DNA of 20,880 bases from assembly GCA_964512305.1 (NCBI GenBank), contig CAZEIW010000206.1:1-20880 (forward strand), in the 5' to 3' direction. Both the position numbers and the translations under genes were made by a program. The DNA comes from CAZEIW01 sp964512305. Lineage in GTDB: Bacteria; Pseudomonadota; Gammaproteobacteria; Burkholderiales; Burkholderiaceae_F. Within the stretch, counting starts at the first letter, position 1; the number at the start of each line of letters is the position of its first letter. Positions 17,202 to 20,880 of the stretch are shown piece after piece. The notes beneath the pieces are model-generated. The model worked only from the letters and a program-made list of their open reading frames with translations. It was not told where the DNA came from and searched no databases.

Positions 17202-17750
17202 GTGTCGACGCCGAGCATTCCCGATCTGGACTTCTTCAACCTGTTCGGGCTCGAGCCGAGGTTCGCGCTCGACCCGCAGGAACTCACGCGCGCCTACCAG
17301 CGCGTGCAGGCGCAGGTGCACCCCGATCGCCACGCTGCCGCGGCCCCGGCCGACCGGCGCGTCGCGCTGCAATGGGCGACGCACGCCAACGAGGCGTTCC
17401 GCACCCTGAAGTCCCCGCTCGCGAGAGCCGCCTACCTGTGCCGGCGTGCCGGCGTCGCGACCGACGGCGGGGCCGCTCTCGCGCCCGAGTTCCTGCTGCA
17501 GCAGATGGAATGGCGCGAGGCGCTGGAAGACGGCCGCCGGGCGGGCGACGCGCAGCGCCTGGCGGGGCTCGAGGCTCAGGTGCTCGAGGTGCGCGAGCGC
17601 CTGCTGCACGATCTCACGCGGCTAATCGACGAGGCGCACGACTACACGCACGCCTCCGACCTCGTGCGGCAGCTGATGTTCGTCGACAAGTTCGACGCCG
17701 AAGTCGCCGCGGCGGCCGGTGACGCGGCGCTGCCGCGGGCAGGGAGCTGA
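17202..17750 (+). CDS. hscB: Fe-S co-chaperone HscB (J-domain)
   Basis: The protein has 182 residues (E. coli 171) if it starts at the GTG at 17202. The N-terminal J-domain has LDFFNLFGLEPRFALD and the HPD motif at 40-42 (VHPDRHA). The C-terminal helical domain (about 100-175; FLLQQMEWREALE) binds IscU. HscB brings IscU to HscA and stimulates its ATPase. No ATG is available in frame near the conserved start, and the 70-base gap after iscA is the longest inside the operon up to iscX. A GTG at 17163 is an alternative. The stop is seven bases before hscA. Confidence 0.93.
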   Translation: MSTPSIPDLDFFNLFGLEPRFALDPQELTRAYQRVQAQVHPDRHAAAAPADRRVALQWATHANEAFRTLKSPLARAAYLCRRAGVATDGGAALAPEFLLQQMEWREALEDGRRAGDAQRLAGLEAQVLEVRERLLHDLTRLIDEAHDYTHASDLVRQLMFVDKFDAEVAAAAGDAALPRAGS

Positions 17751-17757
17751 CCCGGCC

Positions 17758-19650
17758 ATGGCGCTGCTCCAGATCGCCGAGCCGGGCATGTCGACGGCGC
17801 CGCACGAGCACCGGCTTGCGGTCGGCATCGATCTGGGCACGACCAACTCGCTCGTGGCGACCGTCCGGCACGGCCTGCCGAGCGTGATCGCCGACGACCA
17901 GGGGCGGCCGCTGCTGCCTTCCGTGGTGCGGTTCCACGCCGACGGCACGACGGAGGTCGGGGTCGAAGCGCAGCAGCAGCAGGCCGCCGATGCGCGCAAC
18001 ACGGTCGTCTCGGTCAAGCGCTTCATGGGGCGCGGGTTGCGCGACGTCGCGCATGTGGAGAACCTGCCGTACGACTTCGTCGATACGCCGGGCATGCTGC
18101 AGTTGCGCACCGTGGCGGGGGTCAAGAGCCCGGTCGAGGTGTCGGCCGAGATCCTGAAAACCCTGCGTGAGCGCGCCGAAGCCGCGCTCGGCGGCCCGCT
18201 CGCCGGCACGGTGATCACCGTGCCTGCGTATTTCGACGATGCGCAGCGCCAGGCCACGCGCGACGCCGCGCGACTCGCGGGCGTCCCGGTGCTTCGGTTG
18301 CTCAACGAACCCACCGCGGCGGCGCTCGCCTACGGCCTCGACCGCGGGGCCGAGGGCGTGTACGCCGTGTACGACCTCGGGGGCGGGACCTTCGACATCT
18401 CGATCCTGCGCCTGAGCAAAGGCGTGTTCGAGGTTCTGGCCACCGGCGGCGACTCCGCGCTCGGGGGCGACGATTTCGACCAGAGGATCTACTGCTGGAT
18501 CCTGGAGCAGGCGAACCTCTCGCTGCTGAGCCCGGAGGACGCCCGGCTGCTGACCGTGCGCGCGCGCAGCGTCAAGGAGTCGCTGTCGTCGCGGCAGCAG
18601 GGCACGATCCAGGCGCGGCTGGCCGGCGGGAAATGGGTCAATCTTTCGCTCGGGCGCGAGACCTTCGTGGGCCTGACGCAGCACCTGGTGCAGAAGACGA
18701 TCGACGCGGCCAGGCGCACGCTGCGCGATGCCGGATTGCGGCCGTCCGACATCAAGGGCGTGGTGCTGGTCGGCGGGGCGACCCGGACGCCGCACGTGCG
18801 CAGGGCGGTCGCCGACCTCTTCGAACAGCCCCCGCTCACCGACCTCGACCCCGACCAGGTGGTCGCCCTCGGCGCCGCGATCCAGGCCAACCTGCTGGTC
18901 GGCAACCGGGCGCCCGGCGACGATTGGCTGCTGCTCGACGTGATCCCGCTGTCCCTCGGGCTGGAGACGATGGGCGGCCTGGTCGAGAAGATCATCCCGC
19001 GCAATTCGACGATCCCGGTGGCGAGGGCACAGGAGTTCACGACCTTCAAGGACGGCCAGAGCGCGATGTCGATCCACGTGGTCCAGGGCGAGCGCGAGAT
19101 GATCGCCGATTGCCGCTCGCTCGCGCGCTTCGAGCTGCGCGGCCTGCCGCCGATGCCCGCCGGAGCGGCGCGGGTGCGGGTGTCGTTCCAGGTCGACGCC
19201 GACGGCCTGCTGTCCGTGTCGGCGCGCGAGACGACCAGCGGGGTCGAAGCTTCGGTGGCGGTCAAGCCTTCGTACGGACTCAGCGACGAAGAGATCGCGC
19301 GCATGCTGTCGGAATCGATGAGCGCGGCATCGGCCGACCTCAAGGCACGCGCGCTGCGCGAGCAGCAGGTCGAGGCACAGCGGCTGATCGAGGCGGCGCG
19401 CGCCGCGCTGGCGCGGGACGGCGACCTGCTCGACCCCGGCGAGAGGACGCGAATCGAGACCCTGGTCGAGCGGCTGGGGGACGCGGTTTCAGGCGACGAC
19501 GGCGAGGCGCTGACGCGCCTGCTCGCCGACCTGACCCACGGCACCGAGGAATTCGCGATGCGGCGAATGGACCGCGCGATCCGCTCCGCGCTGACCGGGG
19601 CACGCGTCGACGAGCTGCTGGCAGGCGGGGCGCCGCCGGCACGCGAGTGA
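17758..19650 (+). CDS. hscA: Fe-S chaperone HscA (Hsp70 family)
   Basis: The protein has 630 residues (E. coli 616). The ATPase domain has AVGIDLGTTNSLVA at 21-34, LLNEPTAAALAYGLD, and VYDLGGGTFDISIL around Asp206. The substrate-binding domain begins near DVIPLSLGLETMGG, and a helical lid follows. HscA binds the LPPVK motif of IscU and uses ATP to release the cluster. The N-terminal 18 residues before the fold are slightly longer than in E. coli. GGGAG lies 11 bases before the ATG. The context in the isc operon separates it from DnaK. Confidence 0.97.
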   Translation: MALLQIAEPGMSTAPHEHRLAVGIDLGTTNSLVATVRHGLPSVIADDQGRPLLPSVVRFHADGTTEVGVEAQQQQAADARNTVVSVKRFMGRGLRDVAHVENLPYDFVDTPGMLQLRTVAGVKSPVEVSAEILKTLRERAEAALGGPLAGTVITVPAYFDDAQRQATRDAARLAGVPVLRLLNEPTAAALAYGLDRGAEGVYAVYDLGGGTFDISILRLSKGVFEVLATGGDSALGGDDFDQRIYCWILEQANLSLLSPEDARLLTVRARSVKESLSSRQQGTIQARLAGGKWVNLSLGRETFVGLTQHLVQKTIDAARRTLRDAGLRPSDIKGVVLVGGATRTPHVRRAVADLFEQPPLTDLDPDQVVALGAAIQANLLVGNRAPGDDWLLLDVIPLSLGLETMGGLVEKIIPRNSTIPVARAQEFTTFKDGQSAMSIHVVQGEREMIADCRSLARFELRGLPPMPAGAARVRVSFQVDADGLLSVSARETTSGVEASVAVKPSYGLSDEEIARMLSESMSAASADLKARALREQQVEAQRLIEAARAALARDGDLLDPGERTRIETLVERLGDAVSGDDGEALTRLLADLTHGTEEFAMRRMDRAIRSALTGARVDELLAGGAPPARE

Positions 19651-19660
19651 TCTGCGCACC

Positions 19661-19999
19661 ATGCCGACCATCAGGGTGCTGCCGCACGACGAAATCTGTC
19701 CGCAGGGCGCTCTGGTTCAGGCGCGGCGCGGGCAGAGCCTGTGCCGCGCGCTGCTCGAGAACGGCATCGAGGTCGAGCATGCCTGCGAGCTCTCGTGCGC
19801 TTGCACGACCTGCCACGTGATCGTGCGGCAGGGTTTCGGGTCGCTCAATCCTTCCGAGGAGGACGAGGACGACCTGCTGGACAAGGCGTGGGGCCTGACG
19901 GCGCAGTCGCGACTGTCGTGCCAGGCGATCGTGGGCGAGGTCGACCTGGTGGTCGAGATTCCGCGCTACTCGATCAACCAGGTCAAGGAGGGCCGCTGA
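19661..19999 (+). CDS. fdx: [2Fe-2S] ferredoxin of the Isc system
   Basis: The protein has 112 residues. Cys42-x5-Cys48-x2-Cys51 and Cys87 are the cluster ligands, at the positions used in E. coli Fdx. Cys46 is the extra conserved cysteine of this adrenodoxin-like group. It supplies electrons for cluster assembly on IscU. It follows hscA by ten bases, so translation is probably coupled. Confidence 0.97.
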   Translation: MPTIRVLPHDEICPQGALVQARRGQSLCRALLENGIEVEHACELSCACTTCHVIVRQGFGSLNPSEEDEDDLLDKAWGLTAQSRLSCQAIVGEVDLVVEIPRYSINQVKEGR

Positions 20000-20017
20000 G
20001 CGGCCGCGGGGGGCGCG

Positions 20018-20212
20018 ATGAAGTGGATCGACACGCGCGAGATCGCGATCGCACTGGCGGAGAAGATGCCCGACGTCGATCCGCGCCGTGTGCGCTTCAC
20101 CGATCTGTACAACTGGGTGCAGGCGCTCGACGGCTTCGACGACGACCCGAAACACTCCGGCGAGAAGATCCTGGAGGCGATCCAGGCCGCGTGGATCGAG
20201 GAGGCGCAGTGA
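20018..20212 (+). CDS. iscX: Isc accessory protein IscX
   Basis: The protein has 64 residues (E. coli 66). It begins MKWIDTREIAIALAEKMPDVDP and has FTDLYNWVQALDGFDDDP, the conserved acidic helical pattern that binds IscS and iron. It is proposed to modulate IscS activity according to iron supply. It is the last gene of the conserved operon. Confidence 0.95.
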   Translation: MKWIDTREIAIALAEKMPDVDPRRVRFTDLYNWVQALDGFDDDPKHSGEKILEAIQAAWIEEAQ

Positions 20213-20281
20213 GCCAGTCACTCCTGCGGCAGGCGCGCCCGCCCGCCGCCCCACCTATGAAGAACCGGTGATCCGCAGACC

Positions 20282-20880
20282 ATGCACATCGCGATCGTGA
20301 TTTTCGACGGCTTCAACGAGCTCGATTCGCTGATCGCGCTCGAGGTCCTGAGCCGCGTCCAGCGGCCGGGCTGGCGGGTCGCGATCGCCAGCCCGTCGCC
20401 GCGCGTGGTCTCGAAGAACGGCATCGTGCTGCAGGCCCAGGTGTCGATCGCCGACGCCTGCAATGCGGACGCGGTGATCGTGGGCAGCGGCGTCCGCACG
20501 CCGGAAGTCGTCTCCGACGCGCAGCTGCTGCGCGAGCTCGCCCTCGACCCCGAGGGACAGCTGGTCGGCGCCCAGTGTTCGGGCGTGCTGATCCTGGCGG
20601 CGCTGGGGTTGCTCGGCGCGGGCCCGGTGTGCACCGATCTCAGCAGCCGGCCGGTGCTGGAGCAGGCCGGGATCGAGGTCCTCGACCGCCCGTTCAGCGC
20701 GCGCGGCAACGTCGCCACCGCCGGTGGCTGTCTCGCGTCGCCCTACCTCGCGGCGTGGGTGATCGTTCGCCTGGCAGGCGTCCATGCCGCCGAGGCGGCG
20801 CTTCACGCGGTGGCCCCGGTGGGCGAGAAGAAGCAGTACGTGGAGCGCGCGCTCGCGCAGGTGCAGCTCGGGTTGACCCG
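20282..20880 (+). CDS. DJ-1/PfpI-family protein, 3' end outside the window
   Basis: The frame is open for 199 codons from the ATG at 20282 to the window edge. It begins MHIAIVIFDGFNELDSLIALEVL, a Rossmann-like start with the acidic residue near the active site. The nucleophile elbow is GAQCSGVLILAALGLL with Cys99, and TAGGCLASPYLAAWV follows at about 146-160. This matches the class I glutamine-amidotransferase-like DJ-1/PfpI superfamily. Members act as isonitrile hydratases, transcription-regulator cores, glyoxalases or unknown enzymes, and I cannot choose. Length suggests that only a short tail is missing. It is 69 bases after iscX on the same strand, and no terminator is visible between them. 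Confidence 0.85.
   Translation, partial: MHIAIVIFDGFNELDSLIALEVLSRVQRPGWRVAIASPSPRVVSKNGIVLQAQVSIADACNADAVIVGSGVRTPEVVSDAQLLRELALDPEGQLVGAQCSGVLILAALGLLGAGPVCTDLSSRPVLEQAGIEVLDRPFSARGNVATAGGCLASPYLAAWVIVRLAGVHAAEAALHAVAPVGEKKQYVERALAQVQLGLT

Noticed and set aside
17614..19077. Minus-strand open frame of 487 codons opposite hscB/hscA
   Set aside because: Antisense to well-conserved genes, with shadow-type composition and no plausible start signal.

Overview
This is a GC-rich bacterial window with dense coding and typical proteobacterial content. The intact isc operon in the order iscR-iscS-iscU-iscA-hscB-hscA-fdx-iscX, preceded by a low-molecular-weight protein tyrosine phosphatase gene, and the divergent pair of an aromatic-type aminotransferase and uvrB, both fit a betaproteobacterium, probably of the Burkholderiales. 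That placement rests on gene content and order only; no rRNA or other phylogenetic marker was compared.

Left part (1-6439): the last 46 codons of an amino-acid ABC transporter permease, then a large exported alpha/beta-hydrolase on the minus strand. After a 450 bp divergent gap carrying a strong GC hairpin comes a secreted pullulanase (GH13, debranching alpha-1,6 links in alpha-glucans). A small exported DUF4864-type protein follows.

Middle part (6484-10067): a minus-strand pair of a CopG-type ribbon-helix-helix regulator and a PHB-depolymerase-family esterase, 27 bp apart, with a perfect 16 bp palindrome just upstream of the regulator. This looks like a small autoregulated operon. Next are two divergently oriented proteins of unknown function, a 114-residue tail-anchored protein and a 385-residue protein with a periplasmic domain and C-terminal membrane helices. 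They end beside a tRNA-Asn gene that has a perfect TATAAT upstream. This is the most accessory-looking part.

Right part (10137-20880): class I aminotransferase (minus), uvrB (plus), an approximately 270 bp non-coding gap, the phosphatase, then the isc operon. The isc promoter is unusually readable: TTGACC-17-TAGAAT with two IscR type-1-like sites exactly 31 bp apart. A near-perfect intrinsic terminator hairpin lies between this promoter and the iscR start. The eight isc genes make and deliver Fe-S clusters: IscS supplies sulfur, IscU is the scaffold, HscB and HscA release the cluster, IscA is a carrier, Fdx gives electrons, IscX modulates IscS, and IscR senses cluster supply through Cys92/98/104 and His107. 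A DJ-1/PfpI-family gene follows on the same strand and runs off the window.

Most of the window is ordinary housekeeping sequence. I do not see a clearly new system. The best candidates for a second look are the terminator in the isc leader, the CopG/depolymerase operator, and the unknown membrane-protein pair next to the tRNA.
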